Under the pieces are notes generated by a model. The model was not told the DNA's origin and searched no databases. It was given only the letters and a program-made list of their open reading frames with translations. Positions 1 to 10,100 of a stretch of DNA of 64,000 nucleotides are shown in pieces. Positions within the stretch are counted from its first letter, which is position 1. The number at the start of each line of letters is the position of its first letter. A program made the translations under genes and the position numbers. The stretch is from Phycisphaerae bacterium (GTDB lineage: Bacteria; Planctomycetota; Phycisphaerae; UBA1845; JAFGLZ01), in assembly GCA_016927755.1 (NCBI GenBank), contig JAFGLZ010000117.1, positions 1 through 64,000 on the forward strand. Direction: 5' to 3'.

Positions 1-1
1 G

Positions 2-841
2 ATCGAGTTCAAGGGGCGCCTCTACCGGTTCGAATACGTCCGCGACAAGTGCTACAAGCCGAACACGACGGGCAAGAGCTACTTCCGATTCATCGACGTG
101 GCCACCGGCGAGCCCACGCCGTCGTTCGCCCAGGGATATCACCTCGGTAGCGCCCGCGTGCAGGACGGCACGATGTACGTCTTCGGCGTCGACGCGTGGG
201 GCGGCTCGACCATGCAGATGTGGTGGAGCAAGGACCTGAAGACCTGGCAGACCAAGACGGCCCTGCACGAGCCCGGCCACGAGATGTTCAACAACTCCGT
301 CTGCAAGGGCCCGGAGGGGTACATTCTGGTCATCGAGCTCGGCGCCCCGGCCGACATCGTCGGCAAGCCGTTCACCAACCGGTTCGCCATCTCCAAGGAC
401 ATGCTCAACTGGCACTGGCTGCCGCCGAAGTACGTCTATCGCCAGGACCGCTACTCGGCCTGCCCAACGATCCGCTGGTGCCGCGGCTACTTCTACATGA
501 TCTACCTGGAGGCGGGCAAAGCGGGCACGTACGAGCCGTGGATCGTCCGGTCGAAGGACCTGCTCGACTGGGAGATCAGCCCGCTCAACCCGATCATGCG
601 GCACGGGGACGAGGACAAGAAGATCGGCAACCCCAAGCTGACGCCCGAGCAGCGCGAGCACATCGCGGGGGCCAAGAACATCAACAACTGCGACGTCGAC
701 CTGTGCGAGTTCGAGGGACGGACGATCATCAACTACTGCTGGGGCAACCAGCAAGGCACCGAGTTCCTCGCCGAGGCCGCCTACGAGGGGCGGTTGAGCG
801 ACTTCCTGGAGGGGTTCTTTCCAGAGACACAATTGCCTTGA
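2..841 (+). CDS. GH43/GH32-like five-bladed propeller protein, 5' end missing
   Basis: The reading frame is open from the left edge of the window, so the N-terminus is missing and only about 279 codons are seen. The protein shows the recurring pattern of glycosidase-like five-bladed propellers: blades with SKDLKTWQ, SKDMLNWHW and SKDLLDWE, each a 'sample day/sale' type strand ending in W, typical of the GH43/GH32/GH117-like superfamily. A role in cleaving or binding plant or algal glycans is inferred from that fold. I cannot assign the acid/base residues or the exact family without the N-terminal blade. It ends 65 bases before the antitoxin-like gene. Confidence 0.6.
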   Translation: MEFKGRLYRFEYVRDKCYKPNTTGKSYFRFIDVATGEPTPSFAQGYHLGSARVQDGTMYVFGVDAWGGSTMQMWWSKDLKTWQTKTALHEPGHEMFNNSVCKGPEGYILVIELGAPADIVGKPFTNRFAISKDMLNWHWLPPKYVYRQDRYSACPTIRWCRGYFYMIYLEAGKAGTYEPWIVRSKDLLDWEISPLNPIMRHGDEDKKIGNPKLTPEQREHIAGAKNINNCDVDLCEFEGRTIINYCWGNQQGTEFLAEAAYEGRLSDFLEGFFPETQLP

Positions 842-906
842 CGCGGTCCAGAGGTGACAATAACTAATAGCACCCGCGTATGCGGCCCGTGAGGAGCGCG
901 AGAAAC

Positions 907-1116
907 ATGACTGAAATCGTGTTTGTCGTTGAAGACGACCCCGAAGGCGGCCTGACCGCCCGGGCGTTGGGCGAGTCCATCTTCACGCAGGCGGACGACA
1001 TGGACGGACTGCGGAAGATGATCCGCGACGCGGTCCGCTGCCATTTCCCCGATGAGACGTCACGACCGAAGATGATCCGCCTGCACCAGGTCCGCGACGA
1101 GGTGATCGCCCTGTGA
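907..1116 (+). CDS. HicB-like antitoxin (partial HicB fold)
   Basis: A 69-residue acidic protein (MTEIVFVVEDDPEGGLTARA...) of the small family often annotated as HicB-like, which sits next to YcfA/HicA toxins. It has the HicB core pattern: a beta strand, a GGLTARALGESIFTQ stretch and a helix with a regularly spaced MIRDAVR segment. It lacks the C-terminal DNA-binding domain of long HicB proteins. I chose ATG 907 rather than the upstream ATG 880 because GGAG lies just before it. The stop overlaps the GTG of the next gene (GTGA), so translation is coupled. A TTGACG hexamer at 838-843 with a poor -10 (TAACTA, 861-866) is the only promoter hint. The antitoxin function is inferred from context and family. 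Confidence 0.7.
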   Translation: MTEIVFVVEDDPEGGLTARALGESIFTQADDMDGLRKMIRDAVRCHFPDETSRPKMIRLHQVRDEVIAL

Positions 1117-1355
1117 GACTGCCGCGCGACCTGTCCGCCAGAGACCTGATCATCACCCTCAAGCGGCTGGGATACGAAGTGGATCACCAAACCGGCAGCC
1201 ACATCCGCCTGACCACCCAACAGGAGGGCGAGCACCACATTACGATTCCTGCCCACGATCCCATTCGCATTGGGACGCTGAACAGCATCCTCCGTGACGT
1301 CGCCGAATACTCCGGGATGACGCGCGAACAACTTCTCGAAAGGCTCTTCGGGTAA
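1113..1355 (+). CDS. hicA: HicA-like mRNA interferase toxin (YcfA family)
   Basis: An 80-residue basic protein with the double-stranded-RNA-binding-like fold of HicA. Key residues visible: the SARDLIITLKRLGYEV helix, then the TGSH motif with the presumed catalytic histidine at residue 30, then ITIPAHDPIRIGTLNSILRD, which matches the 'vpvH...ikkGtlrkIlkq' signature of the family. Such toxins cleave mRNA and are neutralised by the partner HicB. GTG start at 1113, overlapping the antitoxin stop by four bases. The order antitoxin-toxin is the reverse of the E. coli hicAB order but common in this small-HicB subfamily. Confidence 0.85.
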   Translation: MRLPRDLSARDLIITLKRLGYEVDHQTGSHIRLTTQQEGEHHITIPAHDPIRIGTLNSILRDVAEYSGMTREQLLERLFG

Positions 1356-1416
1356 GAACCGGGGGGACAGAGATCGCTCCAGCAGACACACTCCCGCAAC
1401 TTCGAGACCGTGTCTT

Positions 1417-1447
1417 GCAGCAGGGCCGGCTGAAGCCGGCTGCTGGC
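1417..1447. repeat. GCCGGC-TGAA-GCCGGC hairpin between convergent genes
   Basis: A strong inverted repeat, GCCGGC (1425-1430), loop TGAA, GCCGGC (1435-1440), flanked by imperfectly pairing CAGCAG and CTGCTGG. It lies between the convergent hicA-like gene and the minus-strand zinc-ribbon gene, about 60 bases after the hicA stop. No T-run follows, so it would be at best a bidirectional pause or mRNA-end hairpin. Only one copy is seen in this window. Confidence 0.5.
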
Positions 1448-1452
1448 ACCAT

Positions 1453-2808
1453 CTACTTCCCGTCCGCCGGAACGTCCTTGAAGACGAGTTCCCCGTCCCA
1501 ATACTTGAACACGGACAGACTGTGCAATGCGACGTCTTTGTCTGCGCGGAGGACAACGTCCACGGTCTTCGGCAGCGGGCCTTCGTGGCGCCATAGTCCG
1601 GCCGGTATGTTGCTTCGCGATGCAAAGACGCGGCAGGCGAACTCGCCCACCTCCCGCTCCTTGTCGTCGTTCCTGACGAAGGCGCGAAAGGCCACACCGA
1701 CCGGCACTGAACCGCAGGTAATTCTCAGGCTCTGTTCCGGGCCATTGACGCCTTGGGGACAAGCTTGAAGCGTCACGCTGAACAGCTTCGACAGCTCAGT
1801 CGCCGGCGACGGATCATCGATCGGCGCGGCGCTGCGTGTCTCGTCCGGGGGGAGGATGCGGAGCCTATCCTTGGCGGAAACGGCGCCTTCGTAGCACAGC
1901 CAGCTCTTGTCTTCTCTGCCGGGTATTCCGTAGAAGACCTTGTACTTCTGCTCGAAGGTCACGCGATGGTATCGCGAAGGCCGGGCGGTTTGGGGCACGC
2001 GGACGATACATCGCCCCGAATGCGGGGAGGGGGCGAACGCGCTGTCCGTGGTGGGGCCGGGGAGTCTCTCGCAGTCGGCGCGGACGCCGTCGAGGGAGAA
2101 CTCGGGCTCGCTCATGAAGAGCCATAGGCAGTTTCCGCTTTGCCTTCCGCGCAAGAACCCGCTATGGGGAAACCATTCTACGTAGATCGGCTCGCCGACC
2201 GCAATCTTGGGTCTGACCTCAACGCGGAGCCTCACGTGATTGAAGAAAGTCTTTTCTTGAGTCCGAGACATCGCGCCGGCGAGATAGAGTCGCTCGAGCC
2301 AATTGAGTTCCCAAGACGAGTCGGCGAGGAGGGACAGTAACGAATCAACCAGTTGACTCCGCTGCGACTTGGATAGGCGCCCGGTGGCGTCTCGCGTTTC
2401 GAGTTCCAGAAGCGCGTCTTGGACTCGGCTGGGGCGGGAAGATTCCAACATTCTGATCAGAACAGCCGTCGGCAGGTACGGCGTCAAGGTCCGCGGACGG
2501 GCGAACGCCACGAACGACACGAGCGCGGACATGACCAGCAGACAGCCGCCACACACAAGAATCGGGCGGCGATGGCCTTCGCCCCTGACAATCGTTTCTT
2601 CGCTGAGCGGCGCGCCGCATTCGGGGCACCGAGTGCTGTCGAGTCCCGTCAGGTTGTAGTTGCAGTCGGCGCAATACGGCGCGTCGCCCGCGCGCCGCAG
2701 CCTGAGCCCGCGGTAGAGGATCACTCCGCCGCCGACCAGCATCGCGACACAGCCGAGCAGGAGTACGATTGGCGCAACCATTGCGAACCATTGTCGATTG
2801 CGGCTCAA
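1453..2808 (-). CDS. Zinc-ribbon membrane-anchored protein, paralogue B
   Basis: A 451-residue protein of unknown function. One N-terminal membrane helix (about residues 10-34) is followed by a four-cysteine zinc ribbon (CADCNYNLTG...RCPECG, about 45-65). A second hydrophobic helix (about 82-105) precedes a large soluble domain presumed to lie outside the membrane. The CxxCxYxLTG...CPECG module is characteristic of many planctomycete membrane proteins of unknown role. Its start codon overlaps the stop of the upstream paralogue by four bases (ATGA), so the two are translationally coupled. The two proteins align along their length (for example TPTVRRA/PSRVQDA after the second helix, and GEMVFKDIP/GELVFKDVP near the C-termini), indicating tandem duplication. 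The function is not known. Confidence 0.85.
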   Translation of the reverse strand: MSRNRQWFAMVAPIVLLLGCVAMLVGGGVILYRGLRLRRAGDAPYCADCNYNLTGLDSTRCPECGAPLSEETIVRGEGHRRPILVCGGCLLVMSALVSFVAFARPRTLTPYLPTAVLIRMLESSRPSRVQDALLELETRDATGRLSKSQRSQLVDSLLSLLADSSWELNWLERLYLAGAMSRTQEKTFFNHVRLRVEVRPKIAVGEPIYVEWFPHSGFLRGRQSGNCLWLFMSEPEFSLDGVRADCERLPGPTTDSAFAPSPHSGRCIVRVPQTARPSRYHRVTFEQKYKVFYGIPGREDKSWLCYEGAVSAKDRLRILPPDETRSAAPIDDPSPATELSKLFSVTLQACPQGVNGPEQSLRITCGSVPVGVAFRAFVRNDDKEREVGEFACRVFASRSNIPAGLWRHEGPLPKTVDVVLRADKDVALHSLSVFKYWDGELVFKDVPADGK

Positions 2809-4208
2809 GGACCTGCAAGCGGTTCCCGCCGGGGTGATCCTGCTTCCGTGGGGATGTCCTTAAAGACCATTTCCCCGCCCCACATGGCGTATACGTCGAT
2901 TGATTCACGGGCAAGCGCCTGATCGGGTCTCAGGATCACGTCGAACGACTTCGGCGCCGGGCCATCGTAGTCCCACGGCGGACCCGCGTAGCGAAAGGGC
3001 CTGTCCGTGCCCTCGGCCAGAACTCCCGCCGGATACTCCTTCCCGTCGAACCGGACGAAGACGCGCGCCGCGACACTCACCGGTAGCCGCGTGCGGGGCT
3101 TGGTCTCCACAATCAGCGTGTGCAAGTACTGACCGGGCCGGCCCGGACGCTGGTAATATCTGGCCCTGAGCCGCAGGCAGTCTCGAAGCTTCTGTCCGAT
3201 CCCGGGATCATCGACCAGCGTGATCGCACTTGGCTGGTCCGCCGCTCTGAGATCCACAAGCTGCGTCAGCGTCATCATCTTCTGCTCGTAACAGAGCCTG
3301 CTCTCGTCCTCCTTGCCGAACGGGCCGAGGAAGACCTTCAGCGTGAATCCCAGGGACAGGTCGTACTGCCCCGGCGGCGCCTCCTGCCACGGCAGCTTTG
3401 CCTTCATGTTGAACCGATTCGCCGTACTGACGTATTGGGCCAGCTTCGGTGAGAATCCGCGGTAGTCCAGCGGCTTGCCGCCCAGCAGTACGCTCGGGCT
3501 CTCGAACAGGATCCACATGTCTTCCTTGAGCCGACCTTGCCTCGGTCCCTGCCCTTGGTAGATCCAAACGGCGGGGATCTCGCAGCCGTGGTCAGTCACG
3601 CGCCTGGCTCGAAACGCCACATGCGCGATTTGCCGGAGGAACGTGTCCGCCTGCGCCTTGGCCAGCACACCATCGATGTAGCATTGGGCGAGGAACTCGA
3701 TCGTCTCCTGTCTGACGGTCCAATCCGGCGGGGGCTTCACCTGGAGCCTCAGGCACGTCTCGATCAGGTCCGGTCTGTGTGATGGGCCGAACTCGGAGCG
3801 CCTCAGCCGGGTACCGATCTCCTGCCAGGCCCTGCGGACCGTCGGCGTGCTGCCCGACTCCAGGTCATCGATCACCCACGCCGTCGGGCGATAACGATAC
3901 CAATCGACGCGACGGGCCATGCCGAGGCCGACCAGCCCGCCGACGCCGAGCGCCAGAATCGAGAGAATCATGCCGGTCGCGACGAGTCCCCGCCGACGTC
4001 GACGATCACCCCGGACGATCGTCTGATCGGAAACCGGCGTGCCGCATTCGGGACACCGATCGGACTCGACCCCGGTTAGGTTGTAGTCGCACCTGCCGCA
4101 GTGCGGCGTCTCACCCCGGCGCCTCGGCCAAAGGCCGAAGTAGAGCAGGGCGAGGCCGACGAGCAGCAGCGCGGCGCAAATCGTGAGTAGTAGTTGGAGG
4201 ATCGCCAT
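2805..4208 (-). CDS. Zinc-ribbon membrane-anchored protein, paralogue A
   Basis: A 467-residue first gene of a two-gene operon. It has a membrane helix (about residues 4-27), a zinc ribbon CGRCDYNLTG...RCPECG (about 37-57), a basic linker GDRRRRRG, a second membrane helix (about 72-95) and a large extracytoplasmic region. It has the same domain order as its downstream neighbour, with clear but diverged similarity. The start ATG at 4208 is followed by a long hydrophobic segment. A promoter candidate lies at 4235-4262. The function is unknown. The large soluble domain is not one I recognise. Confidence 0.85.
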   Translation of the reverse strand: MAILQLLLTICAALLLVGLALLYFGLWPRRRGETPHCGRCDYNLTGVESDRCPECGTPVSDQTIVRGDRRRRRGLVATGMILSILALGVGGLVGLGMARRVDWYRYRPTAWVIDDLESGSTPTVRRAWQEIGTRLRRSEFGPSHRPDLIETCLRLQVKPPPDWTVRQETIEFLAQCYIDGVLAKAQADTFLRQIAHVAFRARRVTDHGCEIPAVWIYQGQGPRQGRLKEDMWILFESPSVLLGGKPLDYRGFSPKLAQYVSTANRFNMKAKLPWQEAPPGQYDLSLGFTLKVFLGPFGKEDESRLCYEQKMMTLTQLVDLRAADQPSAITLVDDPGIGQKLRDCLRLRARYYQRPGRPGQYLHTLIVETKPRTRLPVSVAARVFVRFDGKEYPAGVLAEGTDRPFRYAGPPWDYDGPAPKSFDVILRPDQALARESIDVYAMWGGEMVFKDIPTEAGSPRREPLAGP

Positions 4209-4234
4209 GGCGGAACCTTCAGAGTCGTCATTTC

Positions 4235-4262
4235 ATTGTAGGCGATCTGACGCTTGGGTGAA
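4235..4262 (-). promoter_or_regulatory. Sigma70-type promoter for the zinc-ribbon pair
   Basis: Read on the minus strand: TTCACC (4262-4257), 16-base spacer, TACAAT (4240-4235). The -10 matches the consensus at five of six positions and the -35 at four of six. The inferred start of transcription is about 20 bases upstream of the ATG at 4208. Confidence 0.5.
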
Positions 4263-4369
4263 GCGGTGGAGGGATCGGGCTGGAAGAACGACGTTGGCGG
4301 GAGACTCCTGCTGCGAGAATCCCTTCTCGCACCGAGGACCTTCATAACACGGGCAGTTGCCCAGAGAAC

Positions 4370-4396
4370 GTTCACGGGCAAGATGCCCGTGCTACG
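4370..4396. repeat. Dispersed GGGCAAGATGCCC hairpin, copy 1
   Basis: CACGGGCA (4373-4380), loop AGA, TGCCCGTG (4384-4391), followed by CTACG. Related copies lie at 48534-48558 and 58654-58679. The element overlaps the stop codon of the minus-strand symporter gene (TAG at 4394-4392, inside CTACG). A partial inverted repeat, GGGCAGTTGCCC, lies just upstream at 4351-4362. Confidence 0.7.
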
Positions 4397-6956
4397 TCGT
4401 CGATGCCTTCTCGACGGTGTAGATCGTCATCCCGTCGATCGGCTTCCGCCCGACGGGGATGATCACGCTCATCACGTAGCCCACCAAGAAGCACGTCACC
4501 ACGCCCACCATCGCGTAGAGGAAGAAGTGGATGTGCGTGTACTGCTGAACGAGGTACAGCACGATCACGCTCACGATCGCCCCGATCAGTCCGCCGACGC
4601 CGTTGGCCCGCCGCGTGAAGACGCCCAGCGCGAACAGGCCGGAGAGGCTGCCGCCCAGCAACCCGATTACCTTCGTGAACAAGTCCCAGAGCGAGGGGAT
4701 GTCCACCTGGGCCATGTACAGCGCCGTGCCCGTTCCGAACGCCCCGAGGATCACGGTCAGCCATCGGGCGACGTTCAGGCAGTGATGATCCTCCAGCCCC
4801 GGCTTGAACCTGCGGTACCAGTCGGTCACCATCGCGGTGGCCATGCTGTTCATGCTGCTATCGAGGCTCGACATCGCCGCGGCGAAGAGCCCGGCGATGA
4901 CCAGCCCCGCCACGCCCACGGGGAGCTGCCGCGAGATGAACCACGGGAAGACCGCGTCGGTATCCAGGGCCGGATTGAGGAATCCCGGGTGCGTCTTGTA
5001 GAAGACGTACAGGGCCGTGCCCAGGCTGAAGAAGAGCAGCGCCGCCGGAACCGCCAATGCGGCGTTCGTCCAGATGCTCTTGGCCGCCTCTTTCTCGTTT
5101 GACGTCGTCAGATAGCGTTGGATGACCGCCTGGTCGGTCGTGTACGGCCCGAGCGTGATGAAGAGGTTGCCCACGAAGACCACCCAGAAGGCGGTGATCG
5201 TATAGTCCCACGACACGGTGAAGACGTGGAACTTGCCCTCAGCCCAGGCCGTCGAGGCGATCTGGCCGAACCCGCCGTCCACGCGCCCGGCCACGATGAA
5301 CAGGCTGAGCAGCGCGCCGCCCATCAGCACGATCACCTGGAGCACGTCAGTCCAGATCACCGCCTCGATTCCGCCGAGGACGGTGTAGATCGTGCAGAGC
5401 ACGCCCATGATCAGGATGCACAGCGTCACGCTCGCGCCGGTGACGGCCGACAGGGCGATCGCCGGCAGGTACAGCACGATGCCCATCCGCCCGAGCTGGA
5501 ACAGGATGAAGGCGGCGCTGCCGAACAGCCGGACCGCCAGGTTGAAGCGTTTCTCGAGATACTCGTACGCCGTCGTGACGTTTAGCCGCCGGTAGAACGG
5601 CAGATAGAGGTAGACCACGACCGGCGCCAGAATGAGGATGCACGGGTGGCCCAGGATGTACGCCCAGTCTGTCGCGTAGACCTTGGCGGGAATCGCCATG
5701 AACGTGATGGCGCTGAGCTGCGTGCCGAAGATGCTCAGACCCGCCGCCCACCACGGCACGCGCCGACCGGCCAGGAAGAAGTCGTCCGTGGTCTTCTCGC
5801 GGCGCGAGAAGTACACGCCCATCAGCACCAGAGCCGCCAGGTATACTCCGAGGACGATGAAGTCGAGCGTGCCGAGCTGCTTGGCGGTTTTCGGGATCTC
5901 GGCGCGCAGGACGGCGGCCGAACGATGGCCCGGGCGGTCCTCGCCGCCGGGGATCACGATGTCGCTGCCCCATCGGACGGCGTTAGTCGTTACGAGGCTT
6001 GCCGGCATCGTCCCCATCGACACCCAGGTGTTGGTGATGGTGTGATACGCCAGCACGTCGCGGCTGAAGCCGGGGTGCTTGTCCTTCAGCTCCATGATCC
6101 TGTCGACGTTGGCGCCGTCGTCGCCGGTGAAGACCAGGATGTGCGACTGGCCCACGCCGGTCGCCTCGCCCGCCACGACGGGTCGGGGCGCGTCGGCGAT
6201 CGTCTTCCAGCCGGACTTGGGCCGATAGCGATACCCGTCGGCCAGATAGGTTCGAGCGGCCTTGCCGTCCTTGCCCGCGTGCAGGTCCGCGCCGCTGATC
6301 ACGTGAAAGGTGCCGTCTTGGACCGCCGCGACGGGCAGGATGCGCCCTGGCCCGGGCCAGGGCTCGAGCTCCCGCCACGCCGGCTCCGGTCGAGACAGGT
6401 CCAACGCCCAGAACGTCTTCATCGATGCGGTGGCCTCGGGCGTCTCCTGGCCGCCGGCGTGATAGATCGTCTCGCCCAGGACGGCGGCGGCTGCGTATGC
6501 GCACGGCCTCGGAAGGGGCGGCAACGGCCGTCGATCGAGCTTTCCGTCGCGCCAAGTGAGCATGAAGACGTCCGCGTAGTGGCGCTTACCGTCGCTGCCG
6601 CCCATGCAAACGACGCCATGATCCGTGGTGACCGAGGCCGCGTACGCCAGTGAGTGATCGAGCTTTCCCGCTTGCCGCCACGTGCCCGTCTTGGACGGTA
6701 GAACATGGACGGCGTCGTACCAGACTTTCGTGCCGCCCTCAAACAGCGGAACGGGGAAGTTCGCCCCGCCGGCCACGATGAGCGCGTCGCCGCTCACACC
6801 CGCCATCGTGCCCGAAAGGGGCATCGGCAGGTCGGGGAGATGGCCCCAGTCCAAGGCGCTCTCGGCGGAGGCGATCTCCGCCGCGGGCGCAATCGAGGCG
6901 AGTGACAGTACGCAGACGACCCAGGCTGCAAGACGCTTCACCGATCGACTCCTCAT
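4392..6956 (-). CDS. Kelch propeller (NanM/mutarotase-like) fused to a sodium:solute symporter
   Basis: An 854-residue fusion. Residues 1-27 form a signal peptide (MRSRSVKRLAAWVVCVLSLA...). Residues about 30-365 form a Kelch propeller with VAGGANFP, CMGGSDG, HAGGQE and IPGGED blades, resembling N-acetylneuraminate epimerase and cyclically permuted mutarotases. From about 370 onward there are some 13 membrane helices of the SSS family, with TTDDFFLAGRRVPWW, the TWYTD-like region replaced by ATDWAYILG, and SSLDSSMNSMA matching the Na2-site serine region. The likely job is sodium-driven uptake of a sugar, sialic-acid-like by analogy, coupled to anomer or epimer conversion at the membrane surface. 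I chose ATG 6956 because GGGAG precedes it and a signal peptide follows. A longer in-frame ORF starts at 7100 but would displace the signal peptide. Divergent to the alpha-mannosidase. Confidence 0.85.
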   Translation of the reverse strand: MRSRSVKRLAAWVVCVLSLASIAPAAEIASAESALDWGHLPDLPMPLSGTMAGVSGDALIVAGGANFPVPLFEGGTKVWYDAVHVLPSKTGTWRQAGKLDHSLAYAASVTTDHGVVCMGGSDGKRHYADVFMLTWRDGKLDRRPLPPLPRPCAYAAAAVLGETIYHAGGQETPEATASMKTFWALDLSRPEPAWRELEPWPGPGRILPVAAVQDGTFHVISGADLHAGKDGKAARTYLADGYRYRPKSGWKTIADAPRPVVAGEATGVGQSHILVFTGDDGANVDRIMELKDKHPGFSRDVLAYHTITNTWVSMGTMPASLVTTNAVRWGSDIVIPGGEDRPGHRSAAVLRAEIPKTAKQLGTLDFIVLGVYLAALVLMGVYFSRREKTTDDFFLAGRRVPWWAAGLSIFGTQLSAITFMAIPAKVYATDWAYILGHPCILILAPVVVYLYLPFYRRLNVTTAYEYLEKRFNLAVRLFGSAAFILFQLGRMGIVLYLPAIALSAVTGASVTLCILIMGVLCTIYTVLGGIEAVIWTDVLQVIVLMGGALLSLFIVAGRVDGGFGQIASTAWAEGKFHVFTVSWDYTITAFWVVFVGNLFITLGPYTTDQAVIQRYLTTSNEKEAAKSIWTNAALAVPAALLFFSLGTALYVFYKTHPGFLNPALDTDAVFPWFISRQLPVGVAGLVIAGLFAAAMSSLDSSMNSMATAMVTDWYRRFKPGLEDHHCLNVARWLTVILGAFGTGTALYMAQVDIPSLWDLFTKVIGLLGGSLSGLFALGVFTRRANGVGGLIGAIVSVIVLYLVQQYTHIHFFLYAMVGVVTCFLVGYVMSVIIPVGRKPIDGMTIYTVEKASTT

Positions 6957-6982
6957 CCTCCCTCTCCCGACGCCTGCCTCGC

Positions 6983-7011
6983 TTGCCGGCCGGAGACCGA
7001 CTGCGTACGAT
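6983..7011 (+). promoter_or_regulatory. Candidate promoter for the alpha-mannosidase gene
   Basis: TTGCCG (6983-6988), 17-base spacer, TACGAT (7006-7011). Each hexamer matches the sigma70 consensus at four of six positions. It lies in the divergent gap between the symporter and mannosidase genes and would give a leader of about 105 bases. Confidence 0.35.
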
Positions 7012-7123
7012 ATTCGGGCTAGCGCGGGGGCGGACCAAGCATGATCCTTGGCTTGGCCCAGGAATGCAAACCCAATTCGCGACCGACCCGGCCGCGGCAA
7101 GTCTGATCAGGAGACGTCAATCG

Positions 7124-10100
7124 ATGCTGACCGACATGCGGACCATCAAGAAGCTGGGCAGGATCCAACAGTATTACGAGGCCTTGCGATTCCAGAAAGT
7201 CGCCGATGTGCCCGCCGAGATATGCCAGACGCGCGAGCATTTCCGAAACGAACCCCGACCCGGCGCGAAGATCAGATGGCAAGCCGCCAAGCCCGGCGCG
7301 AAGTGGGGCGGTAGTTGGCTTACCGCCTGGTTCCGCGGCAAGGTCAAGCTGACCAAGGCCTGTGACGGCGAACGCGTCGGCATCCGTGCCAGGACCGGCG
7401 GCGAGACGCTCTTCTTCGTGGGCGGCGAGCCTAGCGGCGTCTTCGACGACAATCACCCCGTCATCACGCTCACGAACAGGGCCAAGACCGGCCAGACATT
7501 CCGCCTGGCCTTCGAGGCCTACGCCGGACACACGTTCCCCGGCACTCAGCCGCACGAGACCGGACCGCTCGTCGAGAAGGATTCGCGCGTGTTCGAGGGC
7601 ATCGAGCTCGTCGTCGAGCGCCAAGACATCACCGCCTTCGCGTTCGACCTAAAGGTCCTCCTCCAGCTCATCGCCGCGCTCGACGAGAACAGCCTCCGCC
7701 GAGGCAAGATCATCCAGCGTCTCGCCGGCGTCTACCGCCTGATCAGTGCCATGCCGCAGGAGACGCCCGAGGAGATCTGGCGGGAGAAGCTCTTCGAGGC
7801 GCGGAAGATCATGCAGCCGCTCCTGCGGTCGAAGAACGGCCCGACGACGCCCCTCATCGGCATCATCGGGCATTCGCACATCGACACGGCCTGGCTCTGG
7901 CCCTTAGCCGAGACGTGGCGCAAGTGTGCCCGGACGTTCTCCTCGATCCTGACGCTAATGGACCAGTACCCCGAGCTGATCTGGATCCAGAGCGCTCCGT
8001 GCCATACCGAGAAGGTCCGCGATCTGTATCCGGGCCTCTTCAAACGGATCCAGAAGGCCGTCAAGACCGGCAAGTGGGAGCCCAACGGCGCGATGTGGGT
8101 CGAGCCCGACTGTAACATCCCCTCCGGCGAATCGTTCGTCAGGCAACTCCTCGTCGGCCAGAGGGCGACTCGCGAGATGTTCGGCTACACGTCGGACACG
8201 ATGTGGATGCCCGACGTCTTCGGCTACTCGGCCGCGCTTCCGCAGATTCTCCGCGGCTGCTACGTCGACAACTTCTGCACGACGAAGATCACGTGGAACG
8301 ACACCACCCGGTTCCCGTATGACACGTTCGAGTGGAAGGGCATCGACGGCTCGTCCGTGGTGGCGCACTACAACACGATCCACTGCTGGCCGGACCCGGT
8401 GACACTGACGGCGCAGTGGAATTGGGTCCAACACAAGGACGCCCAGGACCGTCGCCTCTGCGCGTTCGGCTTCGGTGACGGCGGCGGCGGACCCATGGCG
8501 GAAATGCTCGAGATCGCCCGGCGCGTCGAAGACCTCGAAGGCTGTCCGAAAGCCCAGTACACCACGGTCAGCGACTTCATGAAGAGCATGGCGGACGAGA
8601 TGCCGTCCTTGCCCGATTACTCGGGCGAGCTATACCTGGAGTTCCATCGCGGCACGCTGACCAGTATCGCCAAGATCAAGCGCGGCAACCGCAAGACGGA
8701 GCTTGCCCTGCGAGACGCCGAGCTGCTCTGCACGCTGGCAGCGCTCCGGGGCGCCAAGTACCCCGCTGCCCCGTTGCTCGATCTGTGGAAGACCCTCCTG
8801 ACGAACCAGTTCCACGACATCCTGCCGGGCTCGTCGATCCAGGCCGTCAACGAAGAGGCCGTCAAGACGTTCGACCGGTGCATCGCCGAGACCGAGACAC
8901 TCAGCGCCGCGGCCCTGGCCAAGCTCGGAGCGACGCCCGCCCGAGGAGGCAAGCCGCCCCGACTGCTCGTCGTCAACACGCTGAGCTGGGACCGGACGGG
9001 CGAGATCGTCCTCGACGGAGCGCCGGCCGGCATGCATCCTGCCGACCCGGCCGTTACGTCGCAGTGGATCGAGGACGTCCAAGGCCGGCGGAAGCTCGTT
9101 GTTGGCGGGCTGACGATTCCGGCGCTGGGCGCCGTCGTCGTCGAGTTGGCCAAGGGCAAGCCGTCCGGCGAGTCGCCGTTTACGATCAGCGCCAACCGGA
9201 TCGACACGCCGCACGCGACCGTCACGTTCGACAAGATCGGGCGAATCGTCTCGCTCGTCGACAGGGCATCGGGCCGAGAGGTCGTCCAACGACCCGGGGG
9301 CCAACTCAATACGCTTCTCAAAGGCGAGGACATCCCCGAACAGTGGGACAACTGGGACATCGACAGCGACCAGGAAATGAAGATGAAGATCGAGGACCGC
9401 CTGGTCAGCCGGGAGGTCGTGGCCAACGGGCCGCTGCAGCTCCGCCTGCGGAGCGAGTACAAGCTCGGTCGTCGGTCGCGACTGGTCCAGGACATGGTCT
9501 TCCACACCCACTCGCCTCGGATCGACTTCGAGACCGTCGTCGACTGGGGCGAAAAGCACCGACTGGTCAAGGCCGCGTTCGAGCTCGACGTCCTGGCCGA
9601 CACCGCTCGGCACGAGATTCAGTACGGCCACGTCGAGCGGCCGACGCATCGCAACCTGCCCGGCGATCGCGCGAAGTTCGAGGTTTGCGCGCACAAGTGG
9701 ACCGATTTGTCCGACAACGGCTTCGGCGTGGCGCTGCTGAACGACTGCAAGTACGGCGTCAGCGTCAAGGGTGGCGAACTGGGCCTGACGCTCATCAAGT
9801 CCGGCACGCACCCCGACCCGCGCGGCGACGAGGGCCGGCACGAGTTCACGTACGCCATTCTGCCACACGCGTGCGGCTTCTCGGTCGAGAGCGTCGTCCG
9901 ACCGGCCTACGAGCTGAACGTTCCCGTCAAGGTCGCTCCGGCCGGCGCGAAGGCTGAAGGGTTCGACGGGTTGCTATCGGTCGACGCGCCCAACGTGATG
10001 GTCGAATCCGTCAAGTGGGCCGAGGAGGGCAAGGCCTTCGTCGTCCGTCTCTATGAGGCGGGAAAAGCGGGTTGCCGCGTGAACGTCAGGTTCAACTGCC

